From UBA2334 sp964396895 (GTDB taxonomy: Bacteria > Pseudomonadota > Gammaproteobacteria > Burkholderiales > Burkholderiaceae_C), in the NCBI GenBank assembly GCA_964396895.1, contig CAYNGJ010000017.1, forward strand, positions 1 through 64,000: a stretch of DNA of 64,000 nt. Direction: 5' to 3'. The notes under the pieces were generated by a model. That model ran no database searches. It had not been told where the DNA came from and worked only from the letters and a program-made list of their open reading frames with translations. Position numbers and translations under genes: made by a program. Below, in pieces: positions 32,347 to 40,546 of the stretch (its first letter is position 1; every line of letters begins with the position of its first letter).

Positions 32347-32373
32347 CGGAATCGACCATTCTTTGGAGAAACC

Positions 32374-32805
32374 ATGCTTGACATCACCACCCAATCCGCC
32401 GCGTCTGAGTCGACCGGCTTTTCATTGATGCCGGAACGCGAACACCTGGTGCTGGTGAGGCACTTGGCCCGCCTGCAGCAGCAGGTGACCGTGCTGATCC
32501 GCAGCCACGAAGCGCAGCTGCGTCACTGGCAGCGTCAGCTCATGCGGCAAAGCGTGCGTCTGATGCTGGAGCGCACCCGTGCCGACTGGGGGCTGGTGCC
32601 GTGTGCTTCCCAAGCGGTTGACCCACCAGTCACCGCGACCCCATCCGTGCCTGGGCTGTCCCAAACACTGGCATCGGCACAGACCAATGCCCTCATCTGT
32701 CGCACCGGCTGCCAGATGGACGGGGACCACTGGCGAGAGGGTGAACTGTGCAAGCGCGACGGTCGCGTTTGCGCGGTGGGGGAGGGGCTCCCGACCACCA
32801 CCTGA
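32374..32805 (+). CDS. Unknown 143-aa protein with Cys-rich tail, end of heme operon
   Basis: I do not recognise a named family. A GGAGA ribosome binding site lies just upstream, and the gene starts 27 bp after hmuV, so it is probably the last gene of the heme operon. Residues about 25-70 form an amphipathic, Arg/Gln/His-rich helix (LVLVRHLARLQQQVTVLIRSHEAQ). A Pro/Thr-rich linker follows. The C-terminus holds CRTGCQMDGDHWREGELC followed by a further Cys (spacing C-x3-C-x12-C-x6-C plus a His), which could bind zinc, heme or a cluster. No signal peptide. Function unknown. Confidence 0.7.
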   Translation: MLDITTQSAASESTGFSLMPEREHLVLVRHLARLQQQVTVLIRSHEAQLRHWQRQLMRQSVRLMLERTRADWGLVPCASQAVDPPVTATPSVPGLSQTLASAQTNALICRTGCQMDGDHWREGELCKRDGRVCAVGEGLPTTT

Positions 32806-32841
32806 GCGTGAACCGGAGAAAGTGATTGAAATTTGCACGGT

Positions 32842-32862
32842 AATGCAAATCATTCCCATTCG
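32842..32862 (+). promoter_or_regulatory. Fur-like operator upstream of imelysin operon
   Basis: The A+T-rich motif AATGCAAATCATTCCCATT fits a Fur-type pattern (GCAAAT ... CATTC). It lies about 105 bp before the imelysin start codon in a 160-bp gap. Confidence 0.6.
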
Positions 32863-32965
32863 TGTGTTCTAATGATGGCGTTGAGCCGAAAGTCATCGTG
32901 GATGGCGGCTTGGCACTGCCGCGCACGCACCCCGTGCCCATCGTCGATTTCCCATGTGAGGTTCC

Positions 32966-34171
32966 ATGACACACCCGTTGATTTCCTTTGCCGTTGCTGT
33001 TGCCGTGGGTTCTGTGGCTGCCGTGCCCGCCCATGCGGCTGACGCTGCCAAGTCCACGGCCACGTCGTTTACCGCCGTTGCGGCCGTGACGCCTGCTGCT
33101 GTGGCCCAGCATTACGCCGCGCTGGTGCACGCCAACTACGAAGACGTGGTCACCACCGCCAAGGCGCTGCAAACAGCGATCAATGCCTTCCTGGCTGCAC
33201 CGTCAGCCGACACCCAGGGCGTCGCCAAAAAAGCCTGGCTGACCGCCCGCGAGGCCTATGGCCAGACCGAGGCCTTCCGCTTTTACGGCGGACCCATTGA
33301 CAGCGAGAACGGCCCCGAAGGCCGCATGAACGCATGGCCCATGGACGAGTCGTTTGTCGACTCGGTCAAAGGCAAGTCCAACGCTGGTCTGGTGAACAAC
33401 CCCAAGTTCAAGATCACCGCCAAAAACCTGATGGCCCAGAACGAGCGAGGTGGTGAAGAAAACATCGCCACCGGCTGGCACGCCATTGAGTTTTTCTTGT
33501 GGGGCCAGGACCTCAATGACAACGGCCCCGGTCAGCGCAGTTTTGAAGACTTTGTGGACGGCAAGGCCCCCAACGCCGACCGCCGCCGCCTGTACCTGAA
33601 AACCGCCATGGACCTGCTGGTCAGCGACGCCGAAAGCCTGCTCAGGGCCTGGGCTCCAGGCGTGAAAAACAATTACCGCGCCAAGTTTGAAAAAGGCGGC
33701 AGGGAGTCGGTGCGAAAAATGCTGTTGGGCTTGGGCTCGCTGTCGCGCGGTGAGTTGGCCGGTGAGCGACTGGAGGTGGCGCTCAACAGCCAGGACCAGG
33801 AAGACGAACACTCTTGCTTTTCTGACAACACCCACCGCGATGCGGTGACCAACGCCAAGGGCATACAGAACGTGTGGCTGGGCAGCTACCTGCGGGTGGA
33901 CGGCCGCACGCTCAGCGGTCCGTCGCTGAGAGACCTGGTGGCGGCCACCGATGCGGCGCAGGCCGACAAAACCACCCAGCAAATTGCCGATTCGGTGGCA
34001 GCCACCGAAGGCATTCAAGCCCCATTCGACCGCGAAATCATGGGCGACAAGAACGCCCCGGGTCGCCAGCGCATTCAGAAAGCCATTGCCAGTCTGACGC
34101 AGCAGAGCAAGGACATCGTGGCGGCGGCCGGTGCGGTGGGCATCAAGAAGCTGACGCTGGTCGCGCCTTGA
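32966..34171 (+). CDS. Imelysin family (M75) periplasmic protein
   Basis: Imelysins such as P. aeruginosa PA4370 and cyanobacterial IrpA are iron-regulated exported proteins, probably iron or heme-iron binding. The 401-aa protein has a Sec signal (MTHPLISFAVAVAVGSVAAVPAHA) and a mature all-helical domain with the signature GxHxxE at about residue 170 (GWHAIEFFLWGQDL). Other family marks are QTEAFRFYGGPIDSENGPEGRMNAWPMDESFVDSVKGK and FSDNTHRDAVTNAKGIQNVWLG. It is the first gene of a four-gene unit under a Fur-like box. Confidence 0.92.
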   Translation: MTHPLISFAVAVAVGSVAAVPAHAADAAKSTATSFTAVAAVTPAAVAQHYAALVHANYEDVVTTAKALQTAINAFLAAPSADTQGVAKKAWLTAREAYGQTEAFRFYGGPIDSENGPEGRMNAWPMDESFVDSVKGKSNAGLVNNPKFKITAKNLMAQNERGGEENIATGWHAIEFFLWGQDLNDNGPGQRSFEDFVDGKAPNADRRRLYLKTAMDLLVSDAESLLRAWAPGVKNNYRAKFEKGGRESVRKMLLGLGSLSRGELAGERLEVALNSQDQEDEHSCFSDNTHRDAVTNAKGIQNVWLGSYLRVDGRTLSGPSLRDLVAATDAAQADKTTQQIADSVAATEGIQAPFDREIMGDKNAPGRQRIQKAIASLTQQSKDIVAAAGAVGIKKLTLVAP

Positions 34172-34182
34172 TAAATTTTTAA

Positions 34183-34236
34183 TGCCATTTTGGCCTGTGT
34201 CGCTTGATGACAATCGGTTTGTAGCTATTTTTTTGT
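34183..34236 (-). repeat. Dispersed A+T-rich repeat, copy 7 (between imelysin and di-heme genes)
   Basis: In plus orientation it reads TTTTGGCCTGTGTCGCTTGA, a short spacer and GTTTGTAGCTATTTTTTTG. It fills the 69-bp gap and ends 5 bp before the next start codon. Confidence 0.55.
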
Positions 34237-34240
34237 ATTG

Positions 34241-35737
34241 ATGATGACCCTCTCCAGCCAGCCGGCAGTGGCAAGCCAAGGTCTTTGTGTTCCATCCCCT
34301 GCGGGTCGTGTGGCCTTTGTGCTGCTGCTGGCGGGGGCGGTGTCGACACCCTTGGTGCTCAATGCCAACCCCAGCGCCGACGAATTGGACGCCACCGGCG
34401 GACCCACCACCGTGTGGGCCAACGGCAAAAACGCGTTTTCATTCCCGGCGGCCAACCTGACGGACGAGGAGCGCACCCGTTTCGTCATCGGCAACTCGTT
34501 TTTCAAGCGCAACTGGGTGCAGGCACCGGCCTCCACCCAAGCGCGCGACGGCCTGGGGCCGCACTTCATTTCCCGCAGCTGTGGGGGCTGCCATGCGCTC
34601 GACGGTCGCGGCCAGCCGCCCGAGTTCAGGCAAGGGCTGGTGGACCACGACCCGCCCACCGAGATGCTCATTCGGCTGTCGGTCGCTGGCACGCCGCACG
34701 CACACCTGGGCGTGGTGCCCGAGCCCACCTACGGGGACCAGTTCAACAACGCCGCCATCGAAAGCGTGAAGCCGGAGGGCGATGTGGTCATCCGCCACAC
34801 CCCTGTGCGTGGCCGCTTTGCCGACGGCACCCGTTACACCTTGCTGCAGCCGCACTACAGCTTCAAGAACCTGGGCTACGGCCCCATGGCCCACAACGTG
34901 ATGCTCAGCCCCCGCGTGCCTCCGCAGCTCATGGGCATCGGGTTGATCGAAGCCATCCCCGAGCGTGAAGTGCTGGCCAACGCCTCTGTGCAGGCCGCCA
35001 TGGCTGGCCCCATCAAAGGCCAGGTCAACCGCGTGTGGGATGCGCCGTCGCAACAGATGGTGCTGGGCCGCTTTGGCTGGAAAGCCAACACCGGCACCCT
35101 TGCACACCAAAGCGCCGGTGCGTTCCGGGGCGACATCGGTATCACCAGCCCTTGGGCCCCTGACGAAGCGTGCACGCCGGCCCAGAAAGACTGTCTGGCC
35201 GCTGCCAGTGGCGGGCAGGGTGGGCAGCACGAAATCGACCAGAAAACCCTGGAAGACGTGGTGTTCTACCAAGCGGTGCTGGCCCCGGCGGCACGGCGCA
35301 AACCCGCAGACCCGCAAGTGTTGGAAGGGCAAGCACTGTTCGCCCAGGCGCAGTGCGCCGTGTGCCACCGTCCCAGCTACACCACCGGCCAGCCACCGTT
35401 GGCGCAGCAGTTCCCGCGCCTGTCCAGTCCCGCGCTGGTGGGCCACACCATTCACCCCTACACGGACCTGCTGCTTCACGACATGGGTGCTGCGCTGGCC
35501 GATGGCAGGCCTGACTTTGCCGCCAACGGACGCCAGTGGAAAACCCCGCCGCTGTGGGGCATTGGCCTCATCAAAGCGGTGAACGGCCACACCCGCCTGT
35601 TGCATGACGGTCGCGCCAACGGTGTGCTGGAGGCCGTGCTGTGGCACGGTGGCGAAGCCGAAGCTGCCAAACAGCGCGTGCTCAACATGGGAAAAACCGA
35701 GCGCGCTGCGCTGGTGAAGTTTGTGGAGAGCCTGTGA
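34241..35737 (+). CDS. Di-heme oxidoreductase (DUF1111, putative peroxidase/thiol oxidoreductase)
   Basis: The 498-aa protein is a DUF1111 di-heme protein with a membrane-type leader (VAFVLLLAGAVSTPLVLNA) and two CxxCH heme c sites: SCGGCHALDG at about residue 114 and CAVCHRPS at about residue 372. The C-terminal part (LYTDLLLHDMGAALADGRPDF ... WKTPPLWGIGLIKAVNGHTRLLHDGRANGVLEAVLWHGGEAE) resembles MauG/cytochrome c peroxidase. It probably acts in the periplasm as an oxidase of iron, thiols or a protein partner. It is found beside imelysins in many proteobacteria. The stop overlaps the next start (TGATG). The start could also be ATG 34244. Confidence 0.9.
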   Translation: MMTLSSQPAVASQGLCVPSPAGRVAFVLLLAGAVSTPLVLNANPSADELDATGGPTTVWANGKNAFSFPAANLTDEERTRFVIGNSFFKRNWVQAPASTQARDGLGPHFISRSCGGCHALDGRGQPPEFRQGLVDHDPPTEMLIRLSVAGTPHAHLGVVPEPTYGDQFNNAAIESVKPEGDVVIRHTPVRGRFADGTRYTLLQPHYSFKNLGYGPMAHNVMLSPRVPPQLMGIGLIEAIPEREVLANASVQAAMAGPIKGQVNRVWDAPSQQMVLGRFGWKANTGTLAHQSAGAFRGDIGITSPWAPDEACTPAQKDCLAAASGGQGGQHEIDQKTLEDVVFYQAVLAPAARRKPADPQVLEGQALFAQAQCAVCHRPSYTTGQPPLAQQFPRLSSPALVGHTIHPYTDLLLHDMGAALADGRPDFAANGRQWKTPPLWGIGLIKAVNGHTRLLHDGRANGVLEAVLWHGGEAEAAKQRVLNMGKTERAALVKFVESL

Positions 35738-37020
35738 TGCGTGTTTCCCTGCACGCCCGCCTGGGTGCGCTGCCGGCCCCCCTTCCACCCCCACCCCCAC
35801 TCCCATTTCCACTCCCATTTCGCGCCTGGGCCGTGGCTGTGATGCTGGCCGGTGGGACTGTGCATGCCCAAATGCCCCAGGTGGCCATGCCTTTTTACAG
35901 CGCCGAGCACGCGCTCGCTGGCGTGTATGCCCACCACCTGCCACCGCTGAGCCAGACCTTTCAGGTACAAGCCGACGCGCTGGTCCATGCCACCACGCAG
36001 CACTGTGCGGCGCAGCCCGGTTTGGGCAGAGGGCACGCACCACCCTCGGCGACCGCACCCCACCTGCACGCCACATGGCAGCAGACCATGGCCGCCTGGG
36101 AAGCGCTGTCCACCCCGGCCGTCGGCCCGGTGCTGACGCGGCGCTCGCAAAGGCAGATTGACTTCTGGCCCACCCGCCCGGAGCTGATTGCCAAGGCGTT
36201 GGACAAAAACCCGCAGACGCTGGCCGACATGGAGCGCGTGGGCACGCTGGCCAAAGGGTTGCCCGCGTTCGAACACTTGCTGGAGAGCTGGCGGCCTTTG
36301 AATCCGGCGCAAGGCAGTGCTTTTGACGCACAGGGGCTCAAACCCGGCGAAAGAGCCAGGGAAGTGCCTTTCGTCAACCAACCCATGCCCGCTGCCACCT
36401 GCCAGTACCTGGTGCTGGTGGCACAGGGTGTGCAGCTTGAGGCACGCGAGCTGGCGTCCGAGCTGAACAGTTGGGCTGCCAAAGACTGGCAGGCGCAGTC
36501 CGATTCAGACCCTGCCGTCACCCGGGCTGCACTGGTGGAATGGCTCAACCAATGGCTGGGCGGCGTGGAGCGCCTGCGCTGGATGCACCTCGAAAAACCC
36601 GTCAAAGCTGCGCAGACCACGGGCAACGCGTCAAAGAGCCACCCGCCCCGGTTTGCGCGCGTGGCGCGCACGGCCAACCTGGCCAGCTGGCGTGCCCAGT
36701 GGGCCAGCCTGCGGACACAGGGGCAACTCACGCCTCCGCAGCGTCGGTGGCCCCCGGTGCCTGGAGAGGCCTTGGTGCCCATCGAAGCGCTGTTGCTGGG
36801 CAAGGGCCACATCGCGCTCGCCCAGCGCTGGGCACAGGCGCTGGATGGTGTGAGCACCCGAATGGCGGCCTTGCCCGACCCGGCCCCAGCCCGCACCATC
36901 GACCACCGCCAGCTGCTGGCCGTGGCTGCCGCATTGAAAGCCGTGACCCATCTCTACCAGGCCGAAGTGGCAACGGCACTCGACATTCCGCTGGGCTTTT
37001 CGGATGCCGATGGCGACTGA
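35737..37020 (+). CDS. Imelysin-like exported protein (second copy, no GxHxxE)
   Basis: The 427-aa protein is a second imelysin-domain protein in the same operon. After a leader with a polyproline run (residues about 14-25) and cleavage near VHAQ, the mature part has the motif WPTRPELIAKALDKNPQTLADMERVGTLAKGLPAFEHLLESW, the position of GxHxxE in imelysins, but the His is displaced (GLPAFEHLLES). The C-terminal part continues with helices typical of the family. Such His-poor paralogues are common partners of the di-heme gene. The start overlaps the upstream stop by 1 nt, and the end overlaps the DUF1513 start by 17 nt, implying coupling. Confidence 0.85.
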   Translation: MRVSLHARLGALPAPLPPPPPLPFPLPFRAWAVAVMLAGGTVHAQMPQVAMPFYSAEHALAGVYAHHLPPLSQTFQVQADALVHATTQHCAAQPGLGRGHAPPSATAPHLHATWQQTMAAWEALSTPAVGPVLTRRSQRQIDFWPTRPELIAKALDKNPQTLADMERVGTLAKGLPAFEHLLESWRPLNPAQGSAFDAQGLKPGERAREVPFVNQPMPAATCQYLVLVAQGVQLEARELASELNSWAAKDWQAQSDSDPAVTRAALVEWLNQWLGGVERLRWMHLEKPVKAAQTTGNASKSHPPRFARVARTANLASWRAQWASLRTQGQLTPPQRRWPPVPGEALVPIEALLLGKGHIALAQRWAQALDGVSTRMAALPDPAPARTIDHRQLLAVAAALKAVTHLYQAEVATALDIPLGFSDADGD

Positions 37021-38287
37021 AGCGGATCTGCCCCCAGCCACGCGACGCCGGTGGCTGGAATGCATGGGACTGGGTGCCATGGCCGTGTGTTTGCCAGCGG
37101 GGGCGGGGGGGGTGCCCCGCCCGACAGCTGTTGCGCTGTTGGCTGCCTGCTGGGATGACACTGAGGGACGGCACCAGGCGGGGTGGTTGCAAGTGGACTC
37201 GTCGCCGGGTGGTGCGGCGGTCCGGGTGCAGCACGCCACTGAGGTGCCCACGCGCGGCCATGGGCTCGCCTTGCTGCCCGACGGCGATGTGCTGGTGGCC
37301 GCACGCCGCCCTGGGGACTGGCTGGTGCGCCTGTCTCACAGTCAGCGCCCGCACTGGGTGTGGATGGAGGACGGGCGCCAGTTCAATGGCCATGTGCTGA
37401 GTTGGTCAGCGGGTGCGGACAGAACTTTCGGGTCAGAAGGGTGCACGGTGTTCACCACCGAGACCGATACCGGCACCGGGCATGGTCTGCTGGGGGTGCG
37501 TGACGTCCACAGTCTTGAAAAGTGTGCCGAATTCCCCACCCACGGCATGGACCCGCATGCCGTGTTGCCCATGCCCGCACACGGTCCGGGCGGTGCGGGG
37601 CAGGGTGGGGCGCACCCCTTGGTCGGCATGCTGTTCGTGGCCAATGGGGGCATCGACACCGCGACTGAAACCGGCCGAACCCCGCGCCACCTCGACCGAA
37701 TGGATCCATCGGTGGTCTGCCTGCATCCCACCACCGGCGAACTGTTGGGTCAATGGCGTCTGCCTGATCCCCAGCTGAGCATTCGGCACCTGGCGTGGGC
37801 ACACACACCCGCAGGCCTGCCCGTGCTGGGCATTGCCTTGCAAGCCCATCACCCTGACGGTGCCACCCGAGCCGCCGCGCCGGTTCTGGCGGTGCTCGAC
37901 TGGCAACACAACCCCCAGGGTGAACTGCGGCTGGCCACCGGTCAACCCGCCCTTGCTGGCTACGGCGGGGATGTGGCGGTGGTGGGCCAGGGGGTGCCCC
38001 CACACGATGCGCTGCGCGCCTCCCCACGTCAGGCGCCCCATGAGGCGCCGCATTTTGTGATCAGCGCCACGCGGGGGCATGCGTTGGCGCGTTACGCGCT
38101 GGATGGCAGCTACCTCGGCCACATCACCTGGGTTGACGCGGGTGGACTCAGCACAGGACAGACGGTGTGGGCCGCAGGGCGCCTGGGAGCCCTGCGCGCA
38201 GGGCCAACGGCTGCGGTCGGCGACACCGGCGCAGGTTTCGGGCATGGGCGTCTGGACAATCACTGGCTGTCGGTGCCAGTCACCTGA
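37004..38287 (+). CDS. DUF1513 family exported protein (copy 2, imelysin operon)
   Basis: The 427-aa protein is a DUF1513 member: EVPTRGHGLALLPDGDVLVAARRPGDWLVRL, FNGHVLSWSADG-like region, EFPTHGMDPHAVLP, LFVANGGIDT, LDRMDPSVVCLHP and LSIRHLAWAHTPAG. It has an Arg-rich, hydrophobic leader (TRRRWLECMGLGAMAVCLP) suggesting Tat export. The probable fold is a beta-propeller. Function is unknown. It is the last gene of the imelysin / di-heme / imelysin-like / DUF1513 unit. It is homologous to the copy at 19567-20769. ATG 37010 is an equally possible start. Confidence 0.87.
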   Translation: MPMATEADLPPATRRRWLECMGLGAMAVCLPAGAGGVPRPTAVALLAACWDDTEGRHQAGWLQVDSSPGGAAVRVQHATEVPTRGHGLALLPDGDVLVAARRPGDWLVRLSHSQRPHWVWMEDGRQFNGHVLSWSAGADRTFGSEGCTVFTTETDTGTGHGLLGVRDVHSLEKCAEFPTHGMDPHAVLPMPAHGPGGAGQGGAHPLVGMLFVANGGIDTATETGRTPRHLDRMDPSVVCLHPTTGELLGQWRLPDPQLSIRHLAWAHTPAGLPVLGIALQAHHPDGATRAAAPVLAVLDWQHNPQGELRLATGQPALAGYGGDVAVVGQGVPPHDALRASPRQAPHEAPHFVISATRGHALARYALDGSYLGHITWVDAGGLSTGQTVWAAGRLGALRAGPTAAVGDTGAGFGHGRLDNHWLSVPVT

Positions 38288-38398
38288 GTTGACCTGTTCC
38301 TACGCATGTGGGGACAGGGCGCCGCAGCGCCAGGGCGCAATTTGCAGGGGGTCTTGTTGGCCATGCAGAGAAATTTTGATGGAGAATGCTTGCCTTTC

Positions 38399-38422
38399 AA
38401 ATGAGAATGATTATCATTAATG
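38399..38422 (+). promoter_or_regulatory. Strong Fur box before unknown gene pair
   Basis: It contains AATGATTATCATT, a perfect 6-1-6 palindrome, preceded by ATGAG, so most of the 19-bp Fur consensus is present. It lies about 40 bp before the start codon of the 176-aa gene, within typical promoter range. This is the best Fur site in the window. Confidence 0.85.
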
Positions 38423-38458
38423 TGAGTTAACACCCCATCAGACCACAGGAGTTGCACC

Positions 38459-38989
38459 ATGTCGATACCGCTCACGCACGCCACCCAAACAGACCCATTC
38501 ACGCCAGTGGGTGGCTTGCCGGGTTGGACCCGGACGATGCGCCGTGCCACCCGGTCCCACCACACTGGCCAGATGGTGCAGGCGGCGGCCCAATACCAAA
38601 CGGCCTTGCGCATGGCGCGTGGCTTTTTGCTTCAGGGGGCCGAGGCACTGCCATCATCCAGACCGTTGACCGAGGACGAGGCAGACGCCCGTGTGTGCGC
38701 ATTTGTCAGCAGCCACCGTTGTCTGGCAGACCTGCAGGCCGACGAGGGCTGTTCGGCACTCGCCGCTCGCACCCTGGCGCAGGCCCACATGGGGCTGTTG
38801 CGGCTGGTGCAGGCACCCCCGCACACGGGTGCCTTGCATCGGGCGGCGGTGTGGCATTGCCGTGACACGCACGCGGCGCTGCTGGCGCATTGGGGTGAGC
38901 ATGGCGCTGACCCCGAGATTGACCGGGCGCTGCGTGCCGGCTGCCTGACGCTGACCTCACCGGTCCTGCACGGGACCAGCGTTCATTGA
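38459..38989 (+). CDS. Unknown 176-aa protein under strong Fur box
   Basis: I do not recognise a named family. A clear ribosome binding site CAGGAG precedes the ATG. The protein is soluble, mostly helical, with an Arg-rich early stretch (WTRTMRRATRSHHTGQMVQAAAQYQTAL) that resembles a TPR helix pair; further helices follow (CADLQ-type region LAARTLAQAHMGLLRLV). Several Cys and His residues (C69-C76 region, HWC-like AVWHCRDTHAALL) could bind metal. It is first of a two-gene unit with the DUF2325 gene 43 bp downstream. Function unknown, iron-regulated by inference. Confidence 0.8.
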   Translation: MSIPLTHATQTDPFTPVGGLPGWTRTMRRATRSHHTGQMVQAAAQYQTALRMARGFLLQGAEALPSSRPLTEDEADARVCAFVSSHRCLADLQADEGCSALAARTLAQAHMGLLRLVQAPPHTGALHRAAVWHCRDTHAALLAHWGEHGADPEIDRALRAGCLTLTSPVLHGTSVH

Positions 38990-39032
38990 GCGGTTGTTTT
39001 TTGAGCAAACGCGTCTTTCGAGGACTCCATAA

Positions 39033-40418
39033 GTGAACAAGTTGCAACCACTTCAGTCGGGAGTGCCTCAGTTTTCAGCGCTGCTGAGTCCCGTCGTGCT
39101 TCATCCAACGCCAATGCTGACGCATGCCGCCATCGCCGCCGAAGCGCTGCCCGGTGTCCTCGGCCAGGTTCACCGGGCCACGGTGGCCGCTCGGGCGGCT
39201 CAGACCCCGCATGAGGGGCATGCCGGGGCGCGTGGCTCGGCCCGGCGAAAGCTGTGGGACATGACCCCCAGTGCAGCTTGCCCCGTCACCGGCGTGTGCC
39301 TGAATTTCCGCGACCTGTACCAACTTGCCCGCAAGGCGGGTTTGTCCGTGAAGGATTGCACGGAATACGAGGTGCATGCCCAGGTGGTCGGCGAGTGCCG
39401 TCGGCGTGGCGACGTGGCCGAGTTGGTTCAGCGAGAGTTGGATGCCCGGTATGCGCTGGATGTCAAACGGGCCGTGCAGACCATCAAAACCACCGAGGAC
39501 TTGGCGAAATGGTGGGACAAGGCAAGCAGGGGGGCGGACTGGGCAGGCGTGTTCTGGGCGGTGTTGACGCATCCACGCTGCTCCGCCGATCTGGAGTCCA
39601 TGGTGCTGGGGCAGGTCCACATGTTGCAGCACCAGGTGGGCATGGCCTCGCGGGTGGAGCGCACCAAACTCCAAGACGTGCTGGACGAAAACCTTCGGCT
39701 GGGTGAGGCGCTTGAGCTCACTCAGGTGCGCCTGCGGTCGGCCGCGCAAGGACACGCCCGTGAAATGGCCCAAATGCAGGCTTGCCTGGTGCAATTGCGT
39801 GGCGAGGTCATCCGCGCCCAAACCGAGCGCGACCAGGTGATGACGCAGTGGCAAGCACTCAAAACCCAGGTGCCGGACCTGCGCTCCCGTCAGGCACTGG
39901 CGGATGAGAACGCCCACCTGCTGGCCCACAACCGGCAACTGCGCCGCTCCCTCATCCAGGGCGAACCGGCGGGGGCGGCGGTGGTGCCCACCTCCGTCTG
40001 TGTGCCCCAGACGTGCACGGGCAAGGGAAAACCGTGTGCCCCCTCGGCAGAGGGGTCACCTTTGCAGTTGGCGGACCGGTCGGTGTTGTGTGTGGGGGGG
40101 CGCACAGGCGGCGTCCCGGTCTACCGGGAACTGGTTGAGCACCAAGGGGGGCGATTTGTTCACCACGACGGGGGCGAAGAAAACCGTCTGGCACAGCTGG
40201 GCAACCACTTGCATGCGGCGGACGTGGTCATTTGCCAGGTGGGCTGCATCAGCCACAACGCCTACTGGCGCGTGAAGGAGCATTGCAAACGCACGGGCAC
40301 GCCCTGCTTGTTTGTGGCGTCCGCCAGTCGCGCGGCGTTGGAGCGGGCGTTGGGATTGGCGATGACCGGCGCAAAGGTGGATAAAGGCTCTTGTGTCGAA
40401 AGCACTCGAAAAAAATGA
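39033..40418 (+). CDS. DUF2325-domain protein with coiled coil
   Basis: The 461-aa protein has a low-complexity N-terminus, a Cys-containing segment (WDMTPSAACPVTGVCLNFRDL), a central helical region with a long coiled coil (about residues 210-320, ERTKLQDVLDENLRLGEALELTQVRL and following), and a C-terminal DUF2325 domain: SVLCVGGRTGGVPVYRELVEHQGGRFVHHDGGEENRLAQLGNHLHAADVVICQVGCISHNAYWRVKEHCKRTGTPCLF. The domain has clustered Cys/His residues that may bind metal or sense redox. The start codon is GTG at 39033 after GAGGA. Molecular role unknown; the upstream Fur box implies iron control. Confidence 0.85.
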   Translation: MNKLQPLQSGVPQFSALLSPVVLHPTPMLTHAAIAAEALPGVLGQVHRATVAARAAQTPHEGHAGARGSARRKLWDMTPSAACPVTGVCLNFRDLYQLARKAGLSVKDCTEYEVHAQVVGECRRRGDVAELVQRELDARYALDVKRAVQTIKTTEDLAKWWDKASRGADWAGVFWAVLTHPRCSADLESMVLGQVHMLQHQVGMASRVERTKLQDVLDENLRLGEALELTQVRLRSAAQGHAREMAQMQACLVQLRGEVIRAQTERDQVMTQWQALKTQVPDLRSRQALADENAHLLAHNRQLRRSLIQGEPAGAAVVPTSVCVPQTCTGKGKPCAPSAEGSPLQLADRSVLCVGGRTGGVPVYRELVEHQGGRFVHHDGGEENRLAQLGNHLHAADVVICQVGCISHNAYWRVKEHCKRTGTPCLFVASASRAALERALGLAMTGAKVDKGSCVESTRKK

Positions 40419-40533
40419 AGGAAAAAAGCGTTCATTGCCAGATGGGTGGGCATTCATTGCGCCGGTGCTGCTGAGGCGCCGGAGTGAGTTGGTTCAAACC
40501 AGGCGGCCACGCTGCACAAGGCGCCGTTCCTAT

Positions 40534-40539
40534 GACAAT
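40534..40539 (+). promoter_or_regulatory. -10-like element 7 nt before the S49 peptidase start
   Basis: GACAAT in TATGACAAT is followed by 7 nt and the ATG at 40547. No Shine-Dalgarno sequence precedes the start. This is a further candidate leaderless promoter. Confidence 0.4.
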
Positions 40540-40546
40540 GTGACGC

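Noticed and set aside
34439..36331. 630-codon open frame on the minus strand opposite the di-heme and imelysin-like genes
   Set aside because: It overlaps two well-supported genes with CxxCH and imelysin motifs. Its composition is that of a GC shadow and it has no ribosome binding site.
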